The position numbers and the translations under genes are program-made. The notes below the pieces were generated by a model. That model ran no database searches. It was not told where the DNA came from and saw only the letters and a program-made list of their open reading frames with translations. 64,000 nt of DNA from Corallococcus soli. Its GTDB lineage: Bacteria > Myxococcota > Myxococcia > Myxococcales > Myxococcaceae. Location: contig NZ_JAAIYO010000002.1 in NCBI RefSeq assembly GCF_014930455.1, positions 496,001 through 560,000 on the forward strand, given 5' to 3'. This document shows, piece after piece, positions 52,001 to 60,246 of the stretch. Position 1 is the first letter of the stretch. Each line of letters opens with the position of its first letter.

Positions 52001-55000
52001 AGTGGGCCCCCGCGTCCACCACGAAGTTGGGCCCCTTGCTGTCGAGCGCCCCCGCCATCCGCCCTGGCGTGACGTTGGGCATCATCCCCTGGAGGGTGTA
52101 GGGCCCGGAGGGGCGCAGCGTGCCCACCACGGCGTCATGGAGGCGCTCCACCAGCGGGAGGACGGACGCGGCCTCCGGCGCGCGCTGGACGTGCTCGCGC
52201 AGCCTGCGACGCGTGGACGTGGCCAGCACGCGCTGCGTGGCCTCCACGCCCCGGCGCGTCTTGCCCTCCAGCCCCAGGACGATGGCCGTCCCCGTGCGCA
52301 GCGTGTCGAAGCCGCCGAGCTTCCCCACGAGGCTGCTCGCGACGATGAGCCCCAGGTGCTGCGTGAAGTCCATGTCCTCGGTGATGTCCGGCAGCAGCCG
52401 GACGGACGTGGGCAGCCGCAGGGCTCCGGTGTCGAACCGCGCACCCGGTGATTCCGGCACCCCGTCCACCGGCGCTCCGTTCGCATTCGGGAACAGGCCC
52501 TCGGCGGCCACCACCACCAGCTCCTCGCCCGCCGTGGACTTGGGACGCGGTGCGAGCGGTCCACCCCGGTACTCCTCCAACACCAGGTGCGCGTTGGTGC
52601 CACCGAAGCCGAAGCCGTTCGTGGCCGCCCGGCGGGGATGGGCGTCGTTCTCCGGCCAGGGTTGTTCGCGCGGGCTCACCTCGAAGTCCGGCCCGAGCGC
52701 GCGCAGCCCGGCGCCCGGCCGGTCGAAGTGGGACTGCGGCGGGAAGCGCCGGTGCTCCAGCGCCTTGCACAGCTTGATGACCGACGCCGCGCCCGCGGCC
52801 CAGCCCACGTGGCCAATCAAGGCCTTGACGCTGGCGAGCTGGAAGCCCTTGCGCTTGCCTCCGAAGACCCGCCCGATGGATTGCAGCTCGGTGGTGTCCC
52901 CGGCCGGCGTGGCCGTGCCGTGCGCTTCGATGTACTGGATGGACCCCGGGTCGATGCGCGCCGCCGCGTAGCACGCCTCCATGGCGGCCACCTGACCGTC
53001 CGCGCGCGGGACGTTCGCGGAGCTGCTGCGCCCGTCGCTGGAGAGCCCCGCGCCACGGATGACGGCCTGGACCTTCAAGCCGGCCGCGACCGCATCCTCC
53101 AGGCGCATCAGGCCGACCACGCCCGCGCCCTCTCCGAAGATGACGCCATCCGCCCGCTCATCGAACGGCCGGCTGCCGGTGGCGGACAGGCCCTTGAACT
53201 GGGAGAACAGGCAGCTGTTGCCCGGACCCGGGGAGAAGACCCCGCCCGCGAGCACCAGGTCTGCCTCGCCACTCTCCAGCGCCTTCATTCCCAGCGCGAT
53301 GGCGTAGAGCGAGGAGGCGCAGGCCGCGTCGAGCAGCATCGTGAACACGCCACGCCCCACGACCTCCGTCACCACCGCTTGGAGGGTGGGGTGGGGCGCC
53401 AGCTCGGAGGCCCGGGCCTCGACGCCGAGCGCCGCCCTCGCCACGGCGCCCAGCGCGGCGAGCCCGGGGTCCTTCTCTCCTTGAGCGCGGAGCAGGGCTT
53501 CTCCTGCCTCCAGGCACAACGCCTCGTCGTACTCCGGGGACCCGTCCCCGGTGGAACCCAGCAGGCACTGGATGCGCCCCGGGACGCGCGGCGCGGTGGA
53601 GCGCAAGGGCGCCATCGCCTGCGTGAGCGCGTGCGCCAGCAGCTTCTGCTCCCGGCCGTAGCGCTGGAAGCGGGCAGCCTCCATGCCAGGGGGCGGGACG
53701 AGGTCGGTGTCATGCACCCGCCCTGTGAGCAGCGTGTACGTGCGATCCGGCGTGACCGCAGGGCCCACGAAGTCCGCCACCTGTTCGGGGTGCATCCGGC
53801 CCGTGTCCACGATGCCGCTGATGCCCTGCTGGATGTTCCTCCAGTAGGCCTCCGGATCCTTCGCGCCACCAGGGAGCATGCAGCCCAGGGACACCACCGC
53901 GATCTCCGGCATTCCTTCGCCCCGAATGGCCGGGGACGCTTCAGGCTTGGAGGACGGCGCGCTTTCGGGCAGCACGCCGTCCAGCGACGTCACCGCGACG
54001 GGGGAGTCCGGGGGAAGGATCCGCTGGACGATGCGCGACAGCCGTCCTCCCGTGCCGCAGTCCACGAAGCGGCCGCAGCCCGCCTGGACCAGCGCCTCCA
54101 CCGCCCCTAGGAAGTCGAAGGGGCGCACCAGGTGGGACGCGAGCGCTCCGGCCAGCTCCGCCCCGTCTCCCGCGTACACGCGTCGCTCGATGGGCGAATA
54201 GATGGGTCCGCGCGCGGGATGCACCGTCAGCCCCGCGAGGCTGTCGCGAAACGCGGTGGCGGCGGGCGCCAGCTTCCGGTGGTGGAAGGGATAGCGGCTG
54301 GAGATGAAGGTGAAGCCCTTGCCCTGTCGCTCCAGGAAGGCGCGAAGCTGCTCCAGCTCCGCGCGAGGCCCCGCGACCACGGTCTGCCGCGCGTGGTTGC
54401 GGCCGGCGACCTCCAGGTTCCCGGTGCCGCAGTCCGCCAGCGCCTGGAGGGTCTCCGGTTCGGAGAGCGCGATGGCCGCGAGCGTGCCCAGCTGCTCCGA
54501 GCCCTGCTGGAGCGCCCGGATGCGCCGGCACACCACCTCCGCCCCCGTGCGCAGCTCCATCGCACCGGCCGCGGTCATGGCGGCGATCTCCCCGAAGCTG
54601 TGGCCCACGAACACGTCCGGCCCCACCCCCTGGCGCTGCATCCACCGGGCGCCGAGCACTCCGGACAGGAAGATGCCGAGCTGATCCAATAGGGGCGCCC
54701 GTTCGAACGCCCGGGTGATCGCGGCCTCATCCTCCGCCGCGAGCAGCGGGGTGAGGTCCATGCCCAGCGGCCGGCACGCCTCCGCGACGGTCGCCAGCTC
54801 CTCGCGCAGCTCCGGCTGGAGCGCCTTCAAGCGCAGGAAGAGGGTCGGCTCGAACGTGCCCTGTCCCGCGAAGAGGAACGCCGTGGCCCCGGGGGACAGC
54901 TGGAGCGCCTGCGCTGCCGCCGGTGTCGTCTCCGGCGGAAGGGTGACGCGCCGGGAGATGCCGCGCGCTCCGTCCGCCAGCAGGGTCCTGGCCAGCTGCC

Positions 55001-55502
55001 GGACGGGCTCCGGGAACAGCGCGTTGACGGCGCCCCCTCCCTGGAGGGCGCGGTCGCGGAAGCTCCTGGGGCCCTGGGGTTCGTGGATGCTGGCCAGGGA
55101 CTCGAAGCTGCGCTGGAAGGACTCCGGGAAGGCGCGCAGGGTGCCCTGGGCCTTGTCCGCGCAGAGCACGGTCTGGTAGCCGCAGGCCACCGGGGTGCCG
55201 TCGCTCTTCAGCGTCCGGAAGCAGAAGCGCAGGGAGACCTCACCCCGCTCCTCCAGCGACGTGAGCACGACCAGCCGGTTACCCAGGGCCGCCGGGGCGA
55301 GGTTGCGCGAATAGCCTTCGTAGGTGAGCAGGAGCACCTGGTCGAAGTCGCGCCGGAACTCCGGCACCTCGAAGGCATGCGGACTGAAGAGCAGGTGCTC
55401 CCGGCCCGCGCACTGGAACTTGAAGTTGGTGAGGAAGTGATGGCTCCCGTAGGCCATCGTGTCATCGAAATGGATGTCGTACGGGACGGCGAAGAAGTCC
55501 AT
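49089..55502 (-). CDS. Iterative PUFA-synthase-like megasynthase (hotdog-AT-KS-CLF-KR-DH)
   Basis: The 2,137-residue product has six parts. Residues 1-150 are a 4HBT-like hotdog. AT is about 205-500 (GHSFGE, S302). KS is about 530-980 (C728 in DAACASSL; H861 in EAHGTATPAGD; H898 in GHVGWAAG). A KS-like domain without Cys (about 995-1300, VDAGAHSLAAS) resembles a chain-length factor. KR is about 1560-1830 (TGGGRGVTAVLAG; Y1757). DH is about 1865-2137 (H1879 in HLVRGTPTLP; D2053). The KS-CLF pairing and order recall PfaA/PfaC-type secondary lipid synthases. It has no carrier or ER of its own; these lie on the preceding gene. The ATG at 55502 has GGGAG 8 bases upstream. Confidence 0.85.
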   Translation of the reverse strand: MDFFAVPYDIHFDDTMAYGSHHFLTNFKFQCAGREHLLFSPHAFEVPEFRRDFDQVLLLTYEGYSRNLAPAALGNRLVVLTSLEERGEVSLRFCFRTLKSDGTPVACGYQTVLCADKAQGTLRAFPESFQRSFESLASIHEPQGPRSFRDRALQGGGAVNALFPEPVRQLARTLLADGARGISRRVTLPPETTPAAAQALQLSPGATAFLFAGQGTFEPTLFLRLKALQPELREELATVAEACRPLGMDLTPLLAAEDEAAITRAFERAPLLDQLGIFLSGVLGARWMQRQGVGPDVFVGHSFGEIAAMTAAGAMELRTGAEVVCRRIRALQQGSEQLGTLAAIALSEPETLQALADCGTGNLEVAGRNHARQTVVAGPRAELEQLRAFLERQGKGFTFISSRYPFHHRKLAPAATAFRDSLAGLTVHPARGPIYSPIERRVYAGDGAELAGALASHLVRPFDFLGAVEALVQAGCGRFVDCGTGGRLSRIVQRILPPDSPVAVTSLDGVLPESAPSSKPEASPAIRGEGMPEIAVVSLGCMLPGGAKDPEAYWRNIQQGISGIVDTGRMHPEQVADFVGPAVTPDRTYTLLTGRVHDTDLVPPPGMEAARFQRYGREQKLLAHALTQAMAPLRSTAPRVPGRIQCLLGSTGDGSPEYDEALCLEAGEALLRAQGEKDPGLAALGAVARAALGVEARASELAPHPTLQAVVTEVVGRGVFTMLLDAACASSLYAIALGMKALESGEADLVLAGGVFSPGPGNSCLFSQFKGLSATGSRPFDERADGVIFGEGAGVVGLMRLEDAVAAGLKVQAVIRGAGLSSDGRSSSANVPRADGQVAAMEACYAAARIDPGSIQYIEAHGTATPAGDTTELQSIGRVFGGKRKGFQLASVKALIGHVGWAAGAASVIKLCKALEHRRFPPQSHFDRPGAGLRALGPDFEVSPREQPWPENDAHPRRAATNGFGFGGTNAHLVLEEYRGGPLAPRPKSTAGEELVVVAAEGLFPNANGAPVDGVPESPGARFDTGALRLPTSVRLLPDITEDMDFTQHLGLIVASSLVGKLGGFDTLRTGTAIVLGLEGKTRRGVEATQRVLATSTRRRLREHVQRAPEAASVLPLVERLHDAVVGTLRPSGPYTLQGMMPNVTPGRMAGALDSKGPNFVVDAGAHSLAASLRASRALLASGFDLVLVGSPHMRRPGEGPAASAPEEGMTMLAVTTAAKAEQRGLKPLCQLRMSTGAGTHAGPHVTLPPHSAREALEVLRAVRAAAGGNATTLRFHPDVATGDRLELQLHPMEGSPLRVHPEARAEKTDMAPAPEASEGFDHSAAIGYHAPVLVERQGRPAGASRLGGRRVLFIAQDEPLARELASHAPVVCGPEYRILHAGASDLGARIHGIDLSREETAEAGLDALRFDPEVILAVCRMEPGAAEASVVSDTALRHEALELLFLSARRAYAGLGAGTVALASLCIGGVGPHRTLHPVTGLFAGLLKSLGREVPARNVRALSTTPLPLPEALDRVSFELGAGDDQDPIEVCFDGPLRCVRLLQPTEVPAHPAAGLDSGSVVLLTGGGRGVTAVLAGALLKRYGCKVVLVGRSAPTDAPERVLQARDEELGQVERDFYAEELARDRTQRMPALRSRFERYLAVRELRTTLDGLTRLPGQMHYRAADVTRPEEVDRVVEELLREHGRLDLVVHGAGTQVSKKLNRRKLSEFRGTLDTKLVGLRNLREACASRLARPVPFHVLTSAFSFIGNDGQADYGAANEALDRLCAWVSDARQEVAWCSVGWLAWDGIGMTRGSEYRVLGASRRLRGIRADEGEALFLQLVDGLPCQPINVQLTESERAFYGLELLPTPPPPPEPPRPTRRELVVDAASVPCLEDHLVRGTPTLPGAWALDLMLQSALGDRHPELRTVTIEDARFSRFIRVKPGGQQSLRAECTPLGDAPGRHSVQVKLTGDIVHPSGVVLERDLVYAEARFTLTAEPPTVSAQLAAATAAGNGLPVHDPHCATGSPIELRRMFDCLEEIRLEPTARFARLGLPQGPQEAGTHVPALVLDAALRLSAMHVEGVSNDVFAPIRVQRTTFDRDLVGGNGGAPRHLALTALAPRVEGDLLLCGSAAAHDEAGRLRMLVEGGIARPMA

Positions 55503-55525
55503 GGCAGGCGCTCCCGGTGCGAGGT

Positions 55526-57025
55526 TCAAGACGGACGCGCGGCGGGCAGCAGCCCGTCCACGGTTCCAGAGAGGCCGGCGTCCACCACCCAGATGGCGCC
55601 GTTCACACGCTGGGTCTTCGGCCCCAGCAGCAGCTCGGTCACGTCCGCGACGTCATCCGCCGAGCACAACCGGCCCCCGGGGGTGGCCGCCTCCCAGCGC
55701 GCCACGCGGTCGGGCGCGTCGGGGAACATTCCCAGCAGGTCCCCATGCACGGGGCCCGCGGACACGCAGTTGGTGCGGATGCCCTGCGGCGCCAGCTCCG
55801 CGGCCAGGTAGCGCGTGAGGGATTCCACGCCCGCCTTCACCACGCCCTGGCACCCCAGGTCGTGCATGTACCGCTGGGACATGGACGTGGACATGGTGAC
55901 GATGCTCCCGCCCCCACGCGCGGCCATCAGCGGACGCGCGCGCATCGCGCACTCGTAGGTGCCGGTGATGCAGGTGCGGAACGCCTTGTCCCAGTCGCGC
56001 GGGGAGATGCGGTCGAAGGGCCCGATGAGGCCGTTGGACGCGTTGCACACGAGGAAGTCGAGTCCCCCCAACTGCTCCCCCACCGTGGAGAACAGCCGCT
56101 CCAGGTGCTCCTCGTTCGCGACGGAGCCCCACAGGTGGAGCGCCTTTCCTCCACTGTCGACGATGTCCCGCGCGGTCCTCTCCCCGTCCTCCCGGGAATG
56201 GAACGAGTTCACGACCACGGTCGCTCCCGCCCGAGCCAGCCGTGTGGCGATGACCTTGCCGATGCCCTTCCCGGAACCCGTGACGAGCGCGACCTTCCCC
56301 GCGAACGGCAGGTCCATCCGCGACGGAAGGGGCGCGGCGGCGACGTGCACGGGGGCGCGCACCGGAGCGCTGGTCATGGGCGTGGTGGAAGGCAGCAGCG
56401 CGCGGGCGGCCTCGCAGATGGAGGCCATCGTGCGGAGGCGCTGGGCCGGCTTCGGGCCCTCGGCCAGCCCCAGCTCCTTCATGAGCACGGCCATCACCTC
56501 CGCCTGCTTCACGGAGTCGATGCCCAGCTCGTCCTCCAGGTCCGCGTGCAACGTCAGCAGGCTTTCGGGGTAGCGGGTCACCCGCGCGAACACGGACCGC
56601 ACGAGGGATTCCAGGTCGGGCCCGGGCGCGGCGCGCACGGGCGCCGCGGACACGGCGGGCGCGACACCCACGGGCGCGGCGGCGCCAGGCGTGGCACGCA
56701 CGGGCGCGACGGCGTGCGCGGGCACGCTGGCGGCGGCTGGCGCGGTGGACTCCGCCATCACCTCCGTCACCAGCCCGGCGATGGCGCCGAGCGTCCGCGC
56801 CTTTCCTCCGCGCGGCAGACGGTCTTGAGGCAGGTTGAATTCGCGCCCGACGACCGCGGCGATCTCCGCGAGCTTCACGGAGTCGATGCCCAGTTCGTCC
56901 TCAAGCTGTGCATCCCCCGTGAGGATGTCGAGTGGATAGCGGGTGACGGATGCTGCGCACTGGCGCACCCGCTCCAGGATGTTCGAAGACGCACCGGCAC
57001 CATGCTGCGATGGATGTATAGACAT
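55526..57025 (-). CDS. Two acyl carrier domains fused to a FabL-like SDR
   Basis: The 499-residue product carries two ACPs with phosphopantetheine sites in ELGIDSVKLAE (S49) and ELGIDSVKQAE (S171). An Ala/Pro/Val-rich linker and an SDR (about 241-495, TGSGKGIG at 249-256) follow. The SDR resembles FabL enoyl-ACP reductase (RYMHDLGCQGVVKAG; LTRYLAAELAPQGI; SAGPVHGD). K397 is present, but the residue six positions before it that is Tyr in FabL is L390; only Y386 remains near. It supplies carriers to the megasynthase 23 bases downstream. AGGGG lies 6 bases before the ATG. Whether the reductase is active is uncertain. Confidence 0.85.
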   Translation of the reverse strand: MSIHPSQHGAGASSNILERVRQCAASVTRYPLDILTGDAQLEDELGIDSVKLAEIAAVVGREFNLPQDRLPRGGKARTLGAIAGLVTEVMAESTAPAAASVPAHAVAPVRATPGAAAPVGVAPAVSAAPVRAAPGPDLESLVRSVFARVTRYPESLLTLHADLEDELGIDSVKQAEVMAVLMKELGLAEGPKPAQRLRTMASICEAARALLPSTTPMTSAPVRAPVHVAAAPLPSRMDLPFAGKVALVTGSGKGIGKVIATRLARAGATVVVNSFHSREDGERTARDIVDSGGKALHLWGSVANEEHLERLFSTVGEQLGGLDFLVCNASNGLIGPFDRISPRDWDKAFRTCITGTYECAMRARPLMAARGGGSIVTMSTSMSQRYMHDLGCQGVVKAGVESLTRYLAAELAPQGIRTNCVSAGPVHGDLLGMFPDAPDRVARWEAATPGGRLCSADDVADVTELLLGPKTQRVNGAIWVVDAGLSGTVDGLLPAARPS

Positions 57026-57145
57026 GCTGACCCCTGGCTGTTCAATGCTTGGCGGGGCGCAATGTGCAGCGGGGGTCTGACACGTCCTTTGAAACGCTCC
57101 GCGTTGTGTGACGTGAAGCCGCTCGCGGTGCGTTTCGCGGAATAA

Positions 57146-57784
57146 TCAACGCGGTGGCGGAGCTTGCTCAACCGTCGTCACGTCCGCGCGCCGCCAGCCC
57201 AGCCACAGTGCGACCAGCAGTGCGGGCAGGGTGATCAGGTCCGTGACGTCCACGGTGTGCATCGTGGGTTGAACGTGGGGAAGGGGCGCTCCTGAGAGCA
57301 CCGCTCCAAGCATGCGGAAGGGCCATTGCACTCCCCCCAGTGCCCAGCGCCACGCATTCCCCGCGTCTTCCGAAAGCTTCGTCGCGGCGAAGCAAAGCCC
57401 CGTTAGCACCACGGCCCCCGGTAACACCGCGCGCGATGGACGGAATTCCCGCGCGCGACGGTGGAGTGCCTGCTCCCAGAGCGCCTGGAGCAGCAGGGGG
57501 AACATGGCGAGTCCGGCGACGTCGGAGAGCTTCCCCGTCCACCACGAGGGCCAGCGCGCCTTGAAGACGTGGTCGTTGAGGACGAGCAACACCACGGCCC
57601 CCAGCACCAGGGGGTGCAGCAGGCCACTGGCGGGGAAGGGCTTCGGGTGGCGCACGGGCGGGACCGGAGCAAACAGGATGCCACGTTCATCCCAGAAGGG
57701 ACCACGGTCTCCGCGAGACACGACGGTGGCCACGCGCACGACAGGCCTGTCACATCCGCGCGGCCGTCGCGCCTGCCTGGGCAT
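57146..57784 (-). CDS. Multi-pass membrane protein, hypothetical
   Basis: A membrane protein of about 212 residues has at least four hydrophobic segments (LLHPLVLGAVVLLVLNDHVF; DVAGLAMFPLLLQALW; AVLPGAVVLTGLCFAATKL; DLITLPALLVALWLGW). LNDHVFKARWPSWWTGKLSDVAGL is a conserved-looking loop that I recognise only as a recurrent bacterial hypothetical. The true start is uncertain: a GTG at 57802 and other sites exist and none has a good ribosome site. It is 120 bases upstream of the lipid synthase operon on the same strand. Confidence 0.65.
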   Translation of the reverse strand: MPRQARRPRGCDRPVVRVATVVSRGDRGPFWDERGILFAPVPPVRHPKPFPASGLLHPLVLGAVVLLVLNDHVFKARWPSWWTGKLSDVAGLAMFPLLLQALWEQALHRRAREFRPSRAVLPGAVVLTGLCFAATKLSEDAGNAWRWALGGVQWPFRMLGAVLSGAPLPHVQPTMHTVDVTDLITLPALLVALWLGWRRADVTTVEQAPPPR

Positions 57785-57974
57785 GGAGCGCGCAGGCTGC
57801 ACTCCACCGGCGGGCCGGTCCGAAGGTGAAGGAAAAGCCCAGGCATCCCAGGGACTTGCGCGCCGCGCGGGAAAAAACGACGCCCGTGTCGATTTCCTCC
57901 GCCGTCATTCGTTGCGTCCATGAAGAAGGAAATCCCAGGAGCGCGCCCGCCGGAGCGCGTGAGGAGTCACGACC

Positions 57975-58406
57975 ATGCGATTCATGATCATCCGCAAGGC
58001 AGACAAGGCCACCGAGGCGGGCACCCTCCCCGACGAGAAGCTCCTGGCCGCGATGGGCGCCTACAACGAGGAGATGGTGAAGGCGGGCGTGATGCTCCAG
58101 GGCGAGGGCCTCCAGCCGAGCGCGAAGGGCGCGCGCGTGAAGTTCACCAACGGCAAGCCGACCATCACCGACGGCCCCTTCACCGAGACGAAGGAGCTGA
58201 TCGCCGGCTTCACCCTCATCCAGGTGAAGTCGAGGCAAGAGGCCCTGGAGTGGCTCAAGCGCTGGCCCGCGCTGGACGGGGGCGGCAACGTGGAGCTGGA
58301 GCTGCGTCAGGTGTTCGAGGACGAGGACTTCGGAAGTGAGTTCACGCCCGAGCTGCGCGAGCAGGAGGCGCGCATGCGGCGGGAGCTGGCCGCGCGCAAG
58401 GCGTAG
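57975..58406 (+). CDS. YciI/DGPF-domain protein
   Basis: The 143-residue product starts MRFMIIRKADKATEAG and contains TITDGPFTETKELIAGF, the hallmark DGPF segment of the YCII-related family, plus a ferredoxin-like beta-alpha-beta layout. Members are small homodimers, often beside ECF sigma factors, with a conserved His/Asp pair but no confirmed reaction. Here it is a single-gene unit ending in a hairpin. Confidence 0.9.
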   Translation: MRFMIIRKADKATEAGTLPDEKLLAAMGAYNEEMVKAGVMLQGEGLQPSAKGARVKFTNGKPTITDGPFTETKELIAGFTLIQVKSRQEALEWLKRWPALDGGGNVELELRQVFEDEDFGSEFTPELREQEARMRRELAARKA

Positions 58407-58416
58407 TCGTGGATGG

Positions 58417-58435
58417 GGCCCCGGGAGCCGGGGCC
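58417..58435. terminator. Short GC hairpin between convergent genes
   Basis: GGCCCCGG and CCGGGGCC form a perfect 8-base stem with a 3-base loop, 10 bases after the YciI gene stop. There is no T-tract. Confidence 0.5.
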
Positions 58436-58496
58436 TTGGACTCGGGGCCGCCCGGATTGGACCAGGCGGCGAGGCGGAGCGGGAGATGGAGGCGGG

Positions 58497-59996
58497 CTAC
58501 TCGGTCGTCACCGAGGACGAAGCCTGCGTGGGAGTGCACTGCGTCTCGTACACGGTGAGGAGCCGCTTGAACTCCTTGCGCGCCTCGTCCGGGGCTCGCT
58601 CGTGGAGCATGTCGAGCGCGCGGCGCCCCATGGCCGTGGCCTCGCGGCAGCGCCCGGACTGGAAGAAGAGGGCCGCCTGGGTGTTCAGGATGGAGGCGTT
58701 CCCCGGCATCAGCCGCACCGCCCGCAGCGCCGGGGCGAGCCCCTTCTGCGGCTGCTCGACGCGCACGTAGTACCAGGCGAGGTCGTTCTGGGCGGCGGGG
58801 CTGTCCGGCAACAGCTCCGCGGCGCGCTTCCGGGCCTGCTCCTGCGAAGCGGACACGTCACCTTGCGCATCCAGCGCGCTGGCGAGCAGGTCCCACGCGC
58901 GTCCATCCTCCGGGTGCTTCTCCACGAGCAGCCGCGCGAGCTTCAGGCGCTCGGGCTTCTCCATCTTCTCCGTGCGCAGCCGCTGCGTCTCCACGTGGGT
59001 GGGGTCCTCCTTCAGCGCCTGCTCCAGTTCCAGGGTCGCCTTGCGCTGGCGCTCTTCCTCGGGCACGTCCCCGGGCGCCTCGGTGAAGAGCGTGGCCCGG
59101 ATGACGTGCACGTCCGCGGGCTCCATCGCGCGCGTCTGGGTTTGCGTGGGCACGGGCGGCAGGGGCTGGGTGGAGATGGCGTAGCGGCCAAGCTGGACGT
59201 AGTTCGTGAGGGGCGCCTGGAAGCCGGCTTCACCCTGGAAGGCCGCCGCGAAGGCGCTCTTCGGCTCCTCGCCCCGGGACAGCCGGGACTGGAAGGCGCC
59301 GAAGCGGTCACCGTACTGGTTGATGAGGTAGTGCACCCACAGCCATGAGGAGGCGTAGTGGCGCTGCAGCTCCGCGGTGCTCTGCTGCGTCTGTCCCTCC
59401 CACTGCCACAGCTCCTCCAGCGTGAGCCAGCCGTGCGTGCGCACGTACTGGAGCAGGGACCGGCTGGCCTGACCCAACACCACGTCACGGGTGCTGGGTT
59501 TGATGGTGACGGTTTGCAGGTAGGAGGCCAGTCCCTCCGACACCCACCGGGGCTGGCGGGGCAGGGCAAAGGCACTCAGGTAGTGCGCCAGCTCGTGCGC
59601 CTGGGTCTCCTTGTCGCCCGGAGCGTCCGGCAGCAGGTAGCCACCGCCGCCCGTCATCACCATCCGGGGCCCATTGGGCGTCTGGATCGCATAGCCCGCG
59701 TAGCGGCCGTCCGTGAACTCCTCCAGGTCACGGGGATTGCTCAGCAGGATGACGTCCACCGTGCCCGGCGGGTCGAAGCCCGGCCCCCACGCCAGCAGCA
59801 GCGCCCGGCGGAACTCCTCCAGCTCCACGGCCGTCTGCGCCGCCGCCTTCTCCTCCAGGTTCGTGCGCAGGCGGAAGTGCGAGCTGCGCACCTCACGCCA
59901 GGGCCGCCCTCCCTCGGCGGGACACAAGGCCCGGCTCGCCGCGCAACCTGAAGACAGCATCAATGCCAGCCCCAACAGCCCCCATCGCAAGCTCAT
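58497..59996 (-). CDS. TPR metallopeptidase-like lipoprotein
   Basis: The 499-residue product has a lipoprotein signal (GLALMLSSGC). A peptidase-MA-like domain follows with HELAH (THELAH-type zincin helix; QAHELAHYLSAFALP) and downstream WVSEGLASYLQ, which provides the third ligand Glu in the gluzincin manner. The C-terminal 200 residues are TPR-like helices (RAWDLLASALDAQGDVSASQEQ; NDLAWYYVRVEQPQKGLAPAL). A surface peptidase or scaffold is inferred. The ATG at 59996 is used for the signal peptide; one at 60014 is also possible. Confidence 0.82.
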   Translation of the reverse strand: MSLRWGLLGLALMLSSGCAASRALCPAEGGRPWREVRSSHFRLRTNLEEKAAAQTAVELEEFRRALLLAWGPGFDPPGTVDVILLSNPRDLEEFTDGRYAGYAIQTPNGPRMVMTGGGGYLLPDAPGDKETQAHELAHYLSAFALPRQPRWVSEGLASYLQTVTIKPSTRDVVLGQASRSLLQYVRTHGWLTLEELWQWEGQTQQSTAELQRHYASSWLWVHYLINQYGDRFGAFQSRLSRGEEPKSAFAAAFQGEAGFQAPLTNYVQLGRYAISTQPLPPVPTQTQTRAMEPADVHVIRATLFTEAPGDVPEEERQRKATLELEQALKEDPTHVETQRLRTEKMEKPERLKLARLLVEKHPEDGRAWDLLASALDAQGDVSASQEQARKRAAELLPDSPAAQNDLAWYYVRVEQPQKGLAPALRAVRLMPGNASILNTQAALFFQSGRCREATAMGRRALDMLHERAPDEARKEFKRLLTVYETQCTPTQASSSVTTE

Positions 59997-60246
59997 GGCC
60001 GTGGCTTCTGTCATACCCGGCGGACGAAAGACAGAGGCCCACCGCGAAGGCCCGGGTGGGTCACGGCCGCTCCGCGTGTCTGGGTTTTCATGGTTTCCTT
60101 CAATCGCTGCTCGCCCCTCCACCGTGACGTCGCGGAAGGAGGGTGTTCTCTTCCGGACGCGGGAGGGGCCGTCGCATCGGGATTCCGACGGGATGCTCGC
60201 GTCGTGGATGACCGCTCCCTTCGCGGTGGGCAACTTCCGCTCCGGC

